Below are positions 32,129-41,133 of a DNA stretch of 64,000 nt, one piece after another (position 1 is the stretch's first letter; every line of letters starts with the position of its first letter). The notes beneath the pieces are model-generated. The model was not told where the DNA came from. It saw only the letters and a list, made by a program, of their open reading frames with translations, and searched no databases. Location of the stretch: assembly GCF_003434055.1 (NCBI RefSeq), contig NZ_QVEX01000006.1, positions 62,001 through 126,000 of the forward strand. The letters are read 5' to 3'. The stretch comes from Enterocloster aldenensis (GTDB taxonomy: Bacteria; Bacillota; Clostridia; Lachnospirales; Lachnospiraceae). The position numbers were made by a program, and so were the translations under genes.

Positions 32129-32880
32129 AGCCCTGTCCCCTCTGCCTCGCCGATGCTGATGAGAAGTCTGCGCACCAGTTCCTCTGATACCACATCGTAA
32201 GCATTTTCGTTGGGCGCATCCCCAAAGGCATAGGAAACGCTGTTTACAATGGTGGTCGGGTCCTTTACCCAGTCCTTGCAGGAACTGTGGACCTGGGTAA
32301 TACCGGTGTCGTCCATCAGCTTCCTGGCATTGCCGGCATGGATGCCGCTTCCTGCCAGGATTTCAATCCTGTCCCCGTACATGGCCTGCAGTTCCTTTAG
32401 GAGAGCCGTGCCTTGTGCTGCCTTGGCTTTTAGTCCGCTGGTAAGCACCCGGTCCACCCCCATGTCTATGAGCAGCTCCATGGACCTGTAAGGATTGTCC
32501 GTGCAGTCAAAGGCCCGGTGGAATACGGCTTCCTTCCCATATTCATGGATGATGGAAATCAGCCTTTCATTCTGCTCCCGGTTAATGGTTGCATCCGGGT
32601 TCAGGCAGCCAAAGGCAATTCCATCCGCCCCGTGGCTGACCAGGATCCCGGTATCCCTTTCCATTACCTCAAAATCCTCTTTGCAGTAGCAGAAGCCGCC
32701 GCCTCTTGGACGCACCATTGCCACTGTCCTGATATTGCAGTGTTCCTTCACAAGCTCAAGGGTGCCCAGGGACGGGGTAAGCCCGCCCAGATGCAGCCCG
32801 CTGTTTAACTCAATCCTTTTGGCGCCCCCGGACGCGGCCTGAACCGCATCATAGTAGCTGCCGCAGCATATTTCCAACAT
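32125..32880 (-). CDS. cutC: CutC-family TIM-barrel protein
   Basis: A 251-residue protein that starts with the CutC motif MLEICCGSYYDAVQAASGGA and continues with RIELNSGLHLGGLTPSLG and RPRGGGFCY. CutC was first tied to copper tolerance, but that link is disputed and the true reaction is unknown; a TIM-barrel hydrolase or isomerase is possible. It lies between the M20 peptidase and yitT on the same strand. Confidence 0.9.
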   Translation of the reverse strand: MLEICCGSYYDAVQAASGGAKRIELNSGLHLGGLTPSLGTLELVKEHCNIRTVAMVRPRGGGFCYCKEDFEVMERDTGILVSHGADGIAFGCLNPDATINREQNERLISIIHEYGKEAVFHRAFDCTDNPYRSMELLIDMGVDRVLTSGLKAKAAQGTALLKELQAMYGDRIEILAGSGIHAGNARKLMDDTGITQVHSSCKDWVKDPTTIVNSVSYAFGDAPNENAYDVVSEELVRRLLISIGEAEGTGL

Positions 32881-32981
32881 AGTTTTACGTTCCTCCCTAT
32901 CTGATCCATCGGTCTGACCGTCCGAGTGCCAATCCGCATCCGGTTAACCACTGTCTGTACCCGCCGCCATTTCCCTGCTGC

Positions 32982-34127
32982 CTACAACTGCCCCAGCCGG
33001 TACAAGGCCAATGCATATATCCTTGCGTTTGTCATCAGGTCGTCCACGGTCATCCATTCATTGGGATTATGCCCGATTCCCTTCTGCCCCGGAAAACTTG
33101 GGCCAAAGGGCACGATTCCAGGCATACCCTTGGCATAGGTCCCGCCCGTGGTGGTAACCGGCGTCCCGTCCTGTCCCGTTACAATCTCATAGCTCTCCTG
33201 TAGCGCTTTTACCATGGGACTGTCCTTTTCAAATATGACCGGGTCATAATTCATGACCAGCTCTGTGTAAAGCCCTGATTCCAAAGCCTTCCCCTGAATC
33301 TTTTCCATGATTTGCCGGATGGCGGTTCCGCCCGGATAGCTGAGGGTCACGTCAAAGCTGACCATTCCTTCCACACATCCAAGTTTATACCCGCGCATTT
33401 CCATGGTCCCGTATTCTTCATGGAAAAAGTCAATCCCCAGGCGGTCCCCTGTATTCCTGGCGCCGATAAAATACTGGTTCACAAATCCGAAAAATGGTTC
33501 CAGCTTTTCTTTGCCCCCAAGAATCCGCACAACGGCCCGTCCTCTCTCACTGTACACCACCGGATACTTACAGTCTGGCGTAAACCCGTATATGGGGGGC
33601 TTTTCCTTTGTGAGATAATACTTCAGGTCCTCAAAGCCTGTTTCCTCGTCACATCCAAAGATAATCCTGACCGGGTGCCTTAGCTTTGCCCCCAGCTTCT
33701 TAAGGGCCGCCAGCCCGTAAAGGCAGGCCAGAACAGGCCCTTTATTGTCCAATACTCCCCTGCTGTAGATAATTCCGTTTTCCATATATCCGCTAAAGGG
33801 AGGCTGTTTCCATCCCTCCCCCGGCGGCACCACATCCACATGCCCGATGGCGCAGACGTATCCGTCCGCTCCCCTGCCATACTGTGCATAACCAATGTAG
33901 TTGTCAAGATTCACCGTGTCAAATCCCAGACGCCTGCTGATATCCAGCGCGCTTAAAAGAGCCTGCTTCACGCCCGGGCCGAAAGGTGCCTCTTTTAATC
34001 CTTCCCCTTCCACGCTGTCAATCCGCACCAGTTCAAGGATACTGTCAATCATCTCATCCTTTAAACGGTCCACTGCCTCTATGATACACTGATCAAAACC
34101 CTTATCAAAGCCCATATTCAAGCCCAT
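32982..34127 (-). CDS. M20 metallopeptidase (PepV/Sapep-like) with a shortened lid domain
   Basis: A 381-residue zinc dipeptidase of the M20 family. The metal-binding residues are present: GHVDVVPPGEGW (His and following Asp), GVLDNKGP (bridging Asp), CDEETG (catalytic and metal Glu), FTPDCKYPV and the C-terminal GIGHNPNEWM His. Relatives (PepV, Sapep) are about 460 residues; here the sequence jumps from AVVRILGG straight to KEKLEPFFGF near residue 205 (about 33513), missing the start of the lid domain with its SAH-type substrate-binding motif. An in-frame deletion is likely and activity doubtful. The stop of the upstream asparaginase-like gene lies three bases before its ATG. Confidence 0.75.
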   Translation of the reverse strand: MGLNMGFDKGFDQCIIEAVDRLKDEMIDSILELVRIDSVEGEGLKEAPFGPGVKQALLSALDISRRLGFDTVNLDNYIGYAQYGRGADGYVCAIGHVDVVPPGEGWKQPPFSGYMENGIIYSRGVLDNKGPVLACLYGLAALKKLGAKLRHPVRIIFGCDEETGFEDLKYYLTKEKPPIYGFTPDCKYPVVYSERGRAVVRILGGKEKLEPFFGFVNQYFIGARNTGDRLGIDFFHEEYGTMEMRGYKLGCVEGMVSFDVTLSYPGGTAIRQIMEKIQGKALESGLYTELVMNYDPVIFEKDSPMVKALQESYEIVTGQDGTPVTTTGGTYAKGMPGIVPFGPSFPGQKGIGHNPNEWMTVDDLMTNARIYALALYRLGQL

Positions 34128-34130
34128 CCC

Positions 34131-35087
34131 TTATTCCTCGATAGGCGCCATACGCGTCTTCATGTAATTTTCCATCCACTCCTCTGAGGCAGCCTCAAAG
34201 GTGCAATGTCCGTCCCCGCCCCGTGTTACCAGATAAACCGTGGGTTCCTGGTTTTCCGTGACAACTGCAAAGGAAAAGCCCTCAATGTTGGTGGCAACGC
34301 CCCACTCACCCTTGGGGTTCATGGCAATCAGGGAAAGGTCGCCGGCCTGGCCCCTTCTCTCTTTTAACTCCGCGTCCAGCCGGTTCACCGCTGTCTCACA
34401 TGCTTCCTGGGGATGCATGCCTTCCCCCATAAGGCGTACGATTTCATAGGAAATGCACCCTTTCATCAGGTCCTCCCCAAGTCCGGTTGCACTGGCTGCG
34501 CCGCGTTTGCTGTCCGCATAAAAACCAGAACCTGAGATAGGCGAATCCCCCACCCGTCCCTTTTTCTTCATGAAAAGCCCGCTGGTGGATGTGGCGGCAG
34601 TCATTTTTCCTGTCATATCCAGACACGCCATGCCCACGGTATCATGACCGGAGTAAGGCTTGATTTCCTGGGCAGCCACTTCCTTTACCCGCTTGCGGTA
34701 ATGTGCCTTGGCGCGGTCGGTCAGCATGTTTTTGCGCTCAAATCCTTCCTTATGGGCAAATTTCTCAGCACCCTCGGCCACCAGCAGGCTGTTGACCTTT
34801 TCATGGCTTAAGCGCCTTGCAATGGAAACAGGGTTGGCAAAATCCTTAATGGCCGCAACAGCCCCGATATCCAGCGTATCCCCGTCCATGAACGCGGCGT
34901 CCATCTCCACTTCCATCTCTTCATTTGGAAGGCCGCCGTATCCGACAGACTTGTAGTATGGAAAATCCTCTACCTCACGGATGGCTGTCTCAATGGCATC
35001 CCCTGCGTCCTTCCCGTCCTTTAAAAGCCCAGCCCCCTTTGTAATCCCTTCCACGGCCATACGCCAGGTTGCAATCATTCCCCACAT
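34131..35087 (-). CDS. glycosylasparaginase-type Ntn hydrolase
   Basis: A 318-residue enzyme of the asparaginase-2 / N4-(beta-N-acetylglucosaminyl)-L-asparaginase family. The precursor is cut before the Thr of GHDTVGMACLD, which becomes the N-terminal nucleophile; the RVGDSPISGSGFYAD stretch and GLGEDLM region are family hallmarks. It removes the Asn from GlcNAc-Asn, the core of N-glycoproteins. ATG 35087 has AGAGGAGG upstream. In this cluster, with a sugar PTS, MupG and a peptidase, it suggests use of glycan-amino-acid or muropeptide fragments. Confidence 0.85.
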   Translation of the reverse strand: MWGMIATWRMAVEGITKGAGLLKDGKDAGDAIETAIREVEDFPYYKSVGYGGLPNEEMEVEMDAAFMDGDTLDIGAVAAIKDFANPVSIARRLSHEKVNSLLVAEGAEKFAHKEGFERKNMLTDRAKAHYRKRVKEVAAQEIKPYSGHDTVGMACLDMTGKMTAATSTSGLFMKKKGRVGDSPISGSGFYADSKRGAASATGLGEDLMKGCISYEIVRLMGEGMHPQEACETAVNRLDAELKERRGQAGDLSLIAMNPKGEWGVATNIEGFSFAVVTENQEPTVYLVTRGGDGHCTFEAASEEWMENYMKTRMAPIEE

Positions 35088-35112
35088 GGCAGATTCCTCC
35101 TCTTCCAATGAA

Positions 35113-35637
35113 TTATTTAAAACAGAATGCGTTCTTAAGTCCGGTTATGTCTTCTCCGTCAGCCAGGGCCTTTGCCATGGCGCACATGTTCTTAAGGGCG
35201 TCGTTTAAGCCCATTCCGCCCTTCTTTGGCGTTTCCACAATGGCTACCTTATCCTTGTAGGCCGTAATGGTTTCCGCATTTTCCACGGACATGGCTGCAA
35301 ATGCCTTTGCATCGGTATTTGCGTTGATGTCACAGGCAACCTTTGCGCACATGGCTGCATAATCCGCAAAGTTAAAGGCCGGCCCGCACATGACCACATC
35401 CGGCTGAAGCTTTTTTACCATGGCGCAGAGCTTGCGGCTTACCTCCTCGGGGTCTGCAAGATAGGTCCCGTTGCCGCAGCACAGGCATGCAATTACGTGT
35501 CCGTCCACCTGTTTTAAGAAAGGTTCCATCATGACCGCGGGCCCGATGGGTTCCTTTTTTCCTGTAAGGGGAACCATGGTATCGTCCTTTGTTCCAAGTC
35601 CTGACTGAATCTGGTCATATATCATAATTATTTTCAT
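35113..35637 (-). CDS. stand-alone GrdB N-domain-like protein
   Basis: A 174-residue protein matching only the N-terminal region of glycine/betaine reductase component B (GrdB): DQIQSGLGTKDD, ACLCCGNGTYLADPEE, VVMCGPAFNFADYAAMCAKV, FAAMSVENAE and MAKALADGEDI. The selenocysteine-bearing C-terminal half is absent, and the stop is TAA, not a UGA that could be read as selenocysteine. Full-length GrdB is about 430 residues. It may be a substrate-binding or regulatory relic; no grd partner genes are nearby. It sits between the PTS EIIC gene and the asparaginase gene. The ATG follows AAGAGGTG. Confidence 0.7.
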   Translation of the reverse strand: MKIIMIYDQIQSGLGTKDDTMVPLTGKKEPIGPAVMMEPFLKQVDGHVIACLCCGNGTYLADPEEVSRKLCAMVKKLQPDVVMCGPAFNFADYAAMCAKVACDINANTDAKAFAAMSVENAETITAYKDKVAIVETPKKGGMGLNDALKNMCAMAKALADGEDITGLKNAFCFK

Positions 35638-35662
35638 ATCATACACCTCTTGTTTTTATAAG

Positions 35663-35687
35663 GGGCCTGCACAAAAGGTACAGGCCC
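35663..35687 (-). terminator. stem-loop between EIIC and the GrdB-like gene
   Basis: GGGCCTGCAC (35663-35672) pairs with GTACAGGCCC (35678-35687) with one wobble on the transcript. It follows the EIIC gene on the minus strand and lacks a strong T-run, so it may reduce rather than end transcription into the downstream genes. Confidence 0.45.
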
Positions 35688-35719
35688 GGCATGTGAATGG
35701 AGTTACAGGTTTTGCTGTC

Positions 35720-35764
35720 AGTTCACGTCATACTAGTTCACGTCATACTAGTTCACGTCATACT
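35720..35764. repeat. three perfect 15-bp tandem repeats
   Basis: AGTTCACGTCATACT occurs three times head to tail, six bases past the EIIC stop codon. It is non-coding. Units of exactly 15 bp with no divergence suggest recent slippage expansion. Confidence 0.85.
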
Positions 35765-35769
35765 GCTTC

Positions 35770-37101
35770 CTACAGGTCATCAAAGGAAAGGTCGTCAAAG
35801 TCAATATCATCGTCGTCCTTGCTGTCAGCGGCCTTGGCTTCATCTGCCAGATACTGTTTATCCATCATCTTGATGAATGGCATGTAGATGAACACGCCCA
35901 GGATCAGAAGCAGCAGCTGGAGCACGGCGCCCTGCCATCCTGTTGCCAGGAAACCGGAAAGCACCACCGGCATGGTCCATGGAATGGCGACGCCGGAACA
36001 CAGGGGAACCAGGCCAATGCTCATGCAGACATAGGAAATCACGATGTTGATGGTGGGCACCAGCATGAACGGAATCAGGATCATCGGGTTCAGCACGATG
36101 GGAAGGCCGAACACGATTGGCTCATTGATGCCGAACACGCCGGGGATGAATGCCAGCTTGCCAAGTTCCTTGATACGTTTGGAGTGGCAGAATAACAGCA
36201 TGGCAATTAACAGTGACAAGGTGGAACCGCAGCCGCCAAAGGTGGCGAACAGGTCCTGGAACTGCTGTGAGATTATGTTTGGCAGCGCCTGGCCTGCCTG
36301 GAACGCAGCCAGGTTGTCGGCAGACAGTGTCTGCAGGATCGGGTTGAACACCGCGCCCACCACAGAACCGCCGTTTACTCCGAAGAACCAGAAGAAATGC
36401 AGGAATATATAAGCGATTACCATGGCCGGAAGTGTGTTGCCCAGCTTTAACAGCGGTGTCTGAAGGATGGTGAAGATAAAGGTGAATGCATCCTTATATG
36501 GAGTCATGGCAAATACGATGTTGATGACAAAGAACACCAGTACTGCCACGCCAGCCGGGATCAGTGCGGAGAAGGACTTGGATACGGTGGGCGGCACGCC
36601 GTCAGGCATCTTGATGACCCAGCCCTTTTTATTCACCCATGCATAGATATGCACGGACAGGAATGCCACGATGATACCTACGAAGATTCCCTTGGAACCA
36701 ACCCATCCCAGCGGGATGCCGGTTACGGTTGTGTCGCCGGATATGATTTCATACGGCATGATTAAGAACCAGCATACCATGGCGATTGCAGCGCCGAACA
36801 GCTTATCCACGTTCATCTGCTCTGCAAAGGAATAACCGATGCCGATGACAGCCAGGATTGCCATAATCGTGAAGGTGGCGTCCGTTGGCTTGGAGAAATA
36901 GGAGGTCCAGTTCTCGCCGAAAAACCTTGCCCAGAAATCGCTCCATCCAGGAATCGGGAAGTTGGCAATCAGCAGGAAGAAGGAACCTACAATCAACAGT
37001 GGCATGGATAACAGGAAACCGTCACGGACAGCTATCAGATATTTGTTCTTACCGATTTTTTCTGCCAGCGGCATGAGTACGGACTCTAACTTACTTAACA
37101 T
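35770..37101 (-). CDS. PTS lactose/cellobiose-family EIIC permease
   Basis: A 443-residue membrane permease of the lactose/cellobiose/chitobiose PTS family (CelB/ChbC-like), with about ten membrane helices and the family's AFIPGVFGINEPIVFGLPIV signature near residue 330. It moves and helps phosphorylate a beta-linked disaccharide. The C-terminus ends in an unusual acidic tail (DDDDIDFDDLSFDDL). With the EIIB and EIIA genes upstream it completes one PTS. Next to MupG the substrate may be a MurNAc-GlcNAc or other amino-sugar disaccharide, but this is inferred. Confidence 0.9.
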   Translation of the reverse strand: MLSKLESVLMPLAEKIGKNKYLIAVRDGFLLSMPLLIVGSFFLLIANFPIPGWSDFWARFFGENWTSYFSKPTDATFTIMAILAVIGIGYSFAEQMNVDKLFGAAIAMVCWFLIMPYEIISGDTTVTGIPLGWVGSKGIFVGIIVAFLSVHIYAWVNKKGWVIKMPDGVPPTVSKSFSALIPAGVAVLVFFVINIVFAMTPYKDAFTFIFTILQTPLLKLGNTLPAMVIAYIFLHFFWFFGVNGGSVVGAVFNPILQTLSADNLAAFQAGQALPNIISQQFQDLFATFGGCGSTLSLLIAMLLFCHSKRIKELGKLAFIPGVFGINEPIVFGLPIVLNPMILIPFMLVPTINIVISYVCMSIGLVPLCSGVAIPWTMPVVLSGFLATGWQGAVLQLLLLILGVFIYMPFIKMMDKQYLADEAKAADSKDDDDIDFDDLSFDDL

Positions 37102-37156
37102 TTTCTATTCCCCCATATCAGATATTTTAATGTGCGCCTTGGCGCCGGGTGTTTCT

Positions 37157-37477
37157 TTATTTTGCTGACTTCATCAGCTTGATGGCTGACTTGAGGACTT
37201 TTTCGCCGTTCATCATACCATAATCCGTCTGGTCAATTACCTGGATAGGGATGCCTGTGCTGCCGTACTTTTCAACAATCTCAGCATAACGGTATTTAAC
37301 CTGGGGCCCTAACAGGATGACATCCGGGTGTTTCTCATCAATGATCTGCCCGATCTTGCCGTCCGGAAACGCCTCCACCTCAATCGGAAGGTCATGGGAA
37401 TTGGCAACACCCTGCATCTTGCTTGCCAGCATACTGGTTGACATACCTGCGCTACAGAATAAATATACACGTTTCAT
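37157..37477 (-). CDS. PTS lactose/cellobiose-family EIIB
   Basis: A 106-residue cytoplasmic EIIB domain protein. Cys8 in VYLFCSAGMSTSMLA is the phosphorylated residue, followed by the P-loop-like SAGMSTS. It accepts phosphate from EIIA and passes it to the sugar bound by EIIC. It lies between the EIIA and EIIC genes and is followed at the usual spacing by EIIC. Confidence 0.92.
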   Translation of the reverse strand: MKRVYLFCSAGMSTSMLASKMQGVANSHDLPIEVEAFPDGKIGQIIDEKHPDVILLGPQVKYRYAEIVEKYGSTGIPIQVIDQTDYGMMNGEKVLKSAIKLMKSAK

Positions 37478-37535
37478 TGTAAAATCCTCCTTATGTCCAT
37501 ATTCTTTATTATGGTTACTTTTTTATTTTTAATGA

Positions 37536-37874
37536 TTATTTATTTTCCAGCTTCTTTTCCAGTTCAATGATACGCTCATAGGATGCAATCATTTCCTCGG
37601 CAATGATCTTAAAACTTTCCGCGCTCATCAGCTGGTCTTCTGCGTGGACCAGGATAAGCGAACCGCCTACCTGGACGCCCTGGGCTTCCTTTTGTATCAG
37701 TTCGAAATGCGCCTCATGCCCGACCAGGAATAGCTTCTGTCCTTCCTCGATGCATTTCCTTGCCCCTTCAAAATCCCCTGCCTTTGCTTTCTGGATCCCT
37801 TCAATGTAGCTGGAACGCGCAGCGCCCACATTGGAAATGATCTGAAAGCATGTCATCTCTAATCCCTCTACCAT
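37536..37874 (-). CDS. PTS lactose/cellobiose-family EIIA
   Basis: A 112-residue helical EIIA protein. His77 in LILVHAEDQLM is the phosphorylation site and Asp80 the metal ligand of the trimer. It takes phosphate from HPr and gives it to EIIB. GGAGGTAGCATT precedes ATG 37874. It is the first gene of the PTS transcription unit, whose promoter (TATAAT at 37974-37969) is preceded by the palindrome at 38006-38026. Confidence 0.92.
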   Translation of the reverse strand: MVEGLEMTCFQIISNVGAARSSYIEGIQKAKAGDFEGARKCIEEGQKLFLVGHEAHFELIQKEAQGVQVGGSLILVHAEDQLMSAESFKIIAEEMIASYERIIELEKKLENK

Positions 37875-37968
37875 AATGCTACCTCCTGTTTGCTGTTTTG
37901 CTTAAAATCGTAAATGAGAAAATGCAACAAAACTGTCTGTTTGCTGCATCTCTTATTAAGTTGCCTTT

Positions 37969-38026
37969 ATTATAAGGCCTTTATTCAGTTTTTTTCATTA
38001 ATCGGATTTCCTAGCTGTTAGGAAAT
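37969..38026 (-). promoter_or_regulatory. EIIA promoter with 19-bp palindromic operator
   Basis: TTTCCTAGCTGTTAGGAAA (38007-38025) is an inverted repeat extending one base on each side. On the minus strand a TATAAT box (37974-37969) lies 32 bases after it; the -35 (TGAAAA) is poor, as for an activated promoter. The identical palindrome, in opposite reading, stands at the same 32-base distance before the mupG promoter. Confidence 0.75.
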
Positions 38027-39949
38027 TCAACCCATTATCCTGTCAATAAATTCCTCATAGGTACAGGACGATACTATTTTTGCCAGCTCCTCAGGCCGGT
38101 TCACCACATTGCTGACCCAGTCAAAGAAAATCTTGATCATCCGCTCATCCCCTTCATTGATGGCAAAAAGCATGACCAGTCCCACGTCAAAGTTCCCCCA
38201 GCGCACCGGGCTTTTCAGCTGGGCCACCGCAATGGTGGAATGGCTGGCAAAGGCGCCGAAGGCATGGGGAATCGCAAATGCATTCACAAAGGAGGTGGGC
38301 GACATCTGTTCCCTTTTCAGTACGATATTCTTGAAGCCCGGCTCCACGATGCCTTCCTTTTCAAGGCCATGGCACAATAGGCGTATGATTTCCTCTGGAG
38401 TCCCAAGGGTCACGTTTTCATGGAAATGCTCCTTACGTATCAGGCTGCCGATATGGGAGGTGAATTCCAGCTGGAACTGCTTCTTATCCAGTTTATTGAC
38501 AGCCTGGAGGATGTTTGACTCTGTATCTGAATCCACAAACAGGTTGATTGGCACCGTTGGCACGTCCAGCTTATGTTCCAGGGGAAATGTGGTCAGTATC
38601 AGATCCGGGTCCAGGGAGGAAACCGTCTCTTCCTCAAAATAGCGGAACGTCCCAACCACATCCACCCTCTCCCGGAACATTTCCGATATCTTCTTCACGC
38701 ACATATCGGAGAATGTCTGGTTATGGGGGATGATCATGATGGTCCTGTACTTCCTGACACTGTTAATCCGCTCGCTGGCAGCACCCAGATGCAGGGCAAT
38801 GTAGCAGGATTCCACCTCGGATATGGAAGCCTCCAGCCTGTCCTCCAAAAGTTCCACCACATAGATGCCCATATCGAACACCAAAGGGTATTTGCGCTTG
38901 ATTTCTTCCACAAACACATCCTGCATATGGGCTTTGGCCTTTACGCGGTCTATGAGGCCGTGGATGTGCATCTTAAGCCCTGCTATCAGGTCCCCGTCCT
39001 CCCGGAAGTCCAGTCCGAACAGGGAATAAATCCCATCCAGGGCTTCGGCAACCAGCTTTTTCGTGTTCAGCCATTTACCTTCAAAGTTCACAAAATCACT
39101 TGTATAGTTGGAGGCCCGCTTGCCCATGATGACCAGGGCAAACATCCCCACTTCGCCGTCATGGACCTCGATGTGGAGGCGCTTTGAGATACGGTCAAAA
39201 AAGGTCAGGGAAATCTGGTACTCAATGGTATCCTCAAGGCCCTGGGAGCTGTTATCCATATTCACATAATTGGCGCAGTTCATCCGTTCAATGCTGGTCC
39301 CTGCGTGGAGGATGACCATGGGGAACATGGACTCATGGATGGAGTAATCATACTCCTCCAGCACATCCACGAAGATATCCTTGACCGCAATCAGGTCAAA
39401 GCTTTTATAAAGGCCGGCCAGCAGGTTCATGTTGAGGAAATTTTCCTGGACCTCAGCCACAAGCAGGTCCCTGTAAAACCGCCGTTTGCTGGCCTCATCC
39501 CCCTTCAGGGAAATGCATTCCCTGTTTCGTACCAGTTTCAGGTTGGCGTAAGGCTCCAGCATCCTGCGTATGCGTTTTAAATCATTGTCAATGGAGTAGC
39601 CGCTGACAAAAATCTGGTCCTGAAGAGAGACCAGGTTCAGTTCCCTGGTCTCAAACAAAAGCTTCTGTATAATGTATATACACCGGCCTCCCGGGGTCTG
39701 GGGAACCTCAGGCCCGGAAGGATTTTTCTCGGGCGCCGGAATGCTTGTCCTGGCATCCTCCATAACACGATAACCCTGGCGCACGTTGGATTCAATGGGC
39801 GCCGGGGTTATCCGTCTGTTGACAGCCTCCACATCAGAGCGGATGGTCCTGTCTGATACTCCAAGGAGGCCGGCCAGCTGCCTGCTGGTCATCCAGTCCC
39901 CTCTTTCTGAAAGTATGGCAAGCAGCTGTTCCTGTCTCACGTTCTGCAT
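38027..39949 (-). CDS. PRD-containing PTS-controlled transcription activator (LicR/MtlR type)
   Basis: A 640-residue regulator. It begins with a winged helix-turn-helix (MTSRQLAGLLGVSDRTIRSD), then a second Mga/HTH-like region, two PRD domains (about 180-390, with conserved His such as HIEVHDGEVG and the GLIDR-type helix), an EIIB-like domain and a C-terminal fructose-type EIIA domain with IPHAFGAFAS. Such proteins are activated or silenced by PTS phosphorylation on PRD and EIIA histidines and bind palindromic DNA upstream of PTS genes. It probably binds the 19-bp palindrome at 38006-38026 and 41171-41191. It sits between mupG and the EIIA gene. Confidence 0.88.
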   Translation of the reverse strand: MQNVRQEQLLAILSERGDWMTSRQLAGLLGVSDRTIRSDVEAVNRRITPAPIESNVRQGYRVMEDARTSIPAPEKNPSGPEVPQTPGGRCIYIIQKLLFETRELNLVSLQDQIFVSGYSIDNDLKRIRRMLEPYANLKLVRNRECISLKGDEASKRRFYRDLLVAEVQENFLNMNLLAGLYKSFDLIAVKDIFVDVLEEYDYSIHESMFPMVILHAGTSIERMNCANYVNMDNSSQGLEDTIEYQISLTFFDRISKRLHIEVHDGEVGMFALVIMGKRASNYTSDFVNFEGKWLNTKKLVAEALDGIYSLFGLDFREDGDLIAGLKMHIHGLIDRVKAKAHMQDVFVEEIKRKYPLVFDMGIYVVELLEDRLEASISEVESCYIALHLGAASERINSVRKYRTIMIIPHNQTFSDMCVKKISEMFRERVDVVGTFRYFEEETVSSLDPDLILTTFPLEHKLDVPTVPINLFVDSDTESNILQAVNKLDKKQFQLEFTSHIGSLIRKEHFHENVTLGTPEEIIRLLCHGLEKEGIVEPGFKNIVLKREQMSPTSFVNAFAIPHAFGAFASHSTIAVAQLKSPVRWGNFDVGLVMLFAINEGDERMIKIFFDWVSNVVNRPEELAKIVSSCTYEEFIDRIMG

Positions 39950-39973
39950 GGTTAGACTCCTTATCTCTTTTGC

Positions 39974-41068
39974 TTATGCTTTGCAGAAGGCAAATACCTT
40001 CCACGGTTCTACATAATTTAACAGCACATGCTCGTATTCCGGTAGATGTCCGATGACGTTCTTGCGTCCGTCATTGGGCATATCCTTAAGGACAATATGC
40101 AGTTCCCCTTTGTACTTCAGGTATCCGTCATTTAAGATGACCACGTCCCCCCGCTTTAAGTCACGTGTGTTGGCGGCTGGGACCGGTGCATCCGCAAAGG
40201 TTACCCTTGGCCATGTGGAGCGTATCATATACTCGCTCATATCGCCCCGTACCACGTGTTTGGGTCCGTAATCCAGGATTTTCTGCTCTGTTTCAGTCAG
40301 TTCCTTCTCAAGAACCAGCCCAAAGGTCAGTATGCTCGGATTCACGGCCGCGCAGGCCTTCAATTCCTCATCGGAAGCATAGGCATTGGCCACCAGCACA
40401 TCATCCACCATTCCTGTGGCAAACAGGTGGCGCGCCTGGAAATCCATGGGCAGGCCCCGGTGCATCTCCAGGGTACAGAGGCCTTCGTTCACCGGCCATG
40501 GACCGTAGGTGCCTTCGCTGTTGCTGGAAATAAAGGCGGCCACCGGCAGGTGCATGGATTTCATCTTCTCATTGCATTTGTTGAAATGCGCAAGGCTCAG
40601 GCCCGTGTATTGCTGCGGATAAAAGTTGTGGCAGGTAACAAGCTTGGACCGGTCAGGATGGTGGTCCATGATATTCTCCACATAGACCAATTGTGTACTG
40701 GCATTCAGCTCTATCTTAAGCCCTTGCGGATTGTAGGTCATCAGGCTTTCCTTCATGCCGTCAAAGCCCTCGTCCAGCCGGATGCCGTCCACGTGCATCT
40801 CCTTGAAAACAGACAGGTCTTCATAGGAAATCCCCAGTCTGGAAAACACGGCCGGACTTACATCCGGGATGATTTCCATGCCGCACTCATGGGCCGCGTC
40901 CGCCAGCAGGCGGAACTCACTTACCACTTCTTCCCTGCACTTATCCCCCACGCTCAGCAGGCAGGTAAAGATACGCTTGTAACCAAGGCTTCCTGCTTTC
41001 CTGATATACGCCTGGTCGCGCTGGGCGGTGGAATGCTCCGGATAAATGGAAATACCTAATCTTGCCAT
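39974..41068 (-). CDS. mupG: MupG-like 6-phospho-N-acetylmuramidase (DUF871)
   Basis: A 364-residue protein of the DUF871 / MupG family with an N-terminal TIM barrel (LGISIYPEHS, GYKRIFTCLLS, IIPDVSPAVF, GIRLDEGFDG) and a C-terminal beta domain (from about 250). S. aureus MupG splits MurNAc 6-phosphate-GlcNAc, brought in by a PTS during cell-wall recycling. The genes for a PTS and its regulator downstream support a similar job. A palindrome and promoter stand about 100 bases before the start. It is transcribed towards the regulator gene and 24 bases separate them. Confidence 0.85.
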   Translation of the reverse strand: MARLGISIYPEHSTAQRDQAYIRKAGSLGYKRIFTCLLSVGDKCREEVVSEFRLLADAAHECGMEIIPDVSPAVFSRLGISYEDLSVFKEMHVDGIRLDEGFDGMKESLMTYNPQGLKIELNASTQLVYVENIMDHHPDRSKLVTCHNFYPQQYTGLSLAHFNKCNEKMKSMHLPVAAFISSNSEGTYGPWPVNEGLCTLEMHRGLPMDFQARHLFATGMVDDVLVANAYASDEELKACAAVNPSILTFGLVLEKELTETEQKILDYGPKHVVRGDMSEYMIRSTWPRVTFADAPVPAANTRDLKRGDVVILNDGYLKYKGELHIVLKDMPNDGRKNVIGHLPEYEHVLLNYVEPWKVFAFCKA

Positions 41069-41133
41069 AATAAATACCCCTCTTTCTTATTAAGACTGGT
41101 TCACAGTCCTGTACTATCTGGTATGTTATATAT

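Noticed and set aside
35113..35180. Selenocysteine read-through extending the GrdB-like gene
   Set aside because: The stop codon is TAA, and the next gene's ribosome-binding site follows at once, so no selenocysteine extension is possible.
35720..35764. Tandem repeats considered as a small CRISPR array
   Set aside because: The units are 15 bp with no spacers and no cas genes lie nearby.
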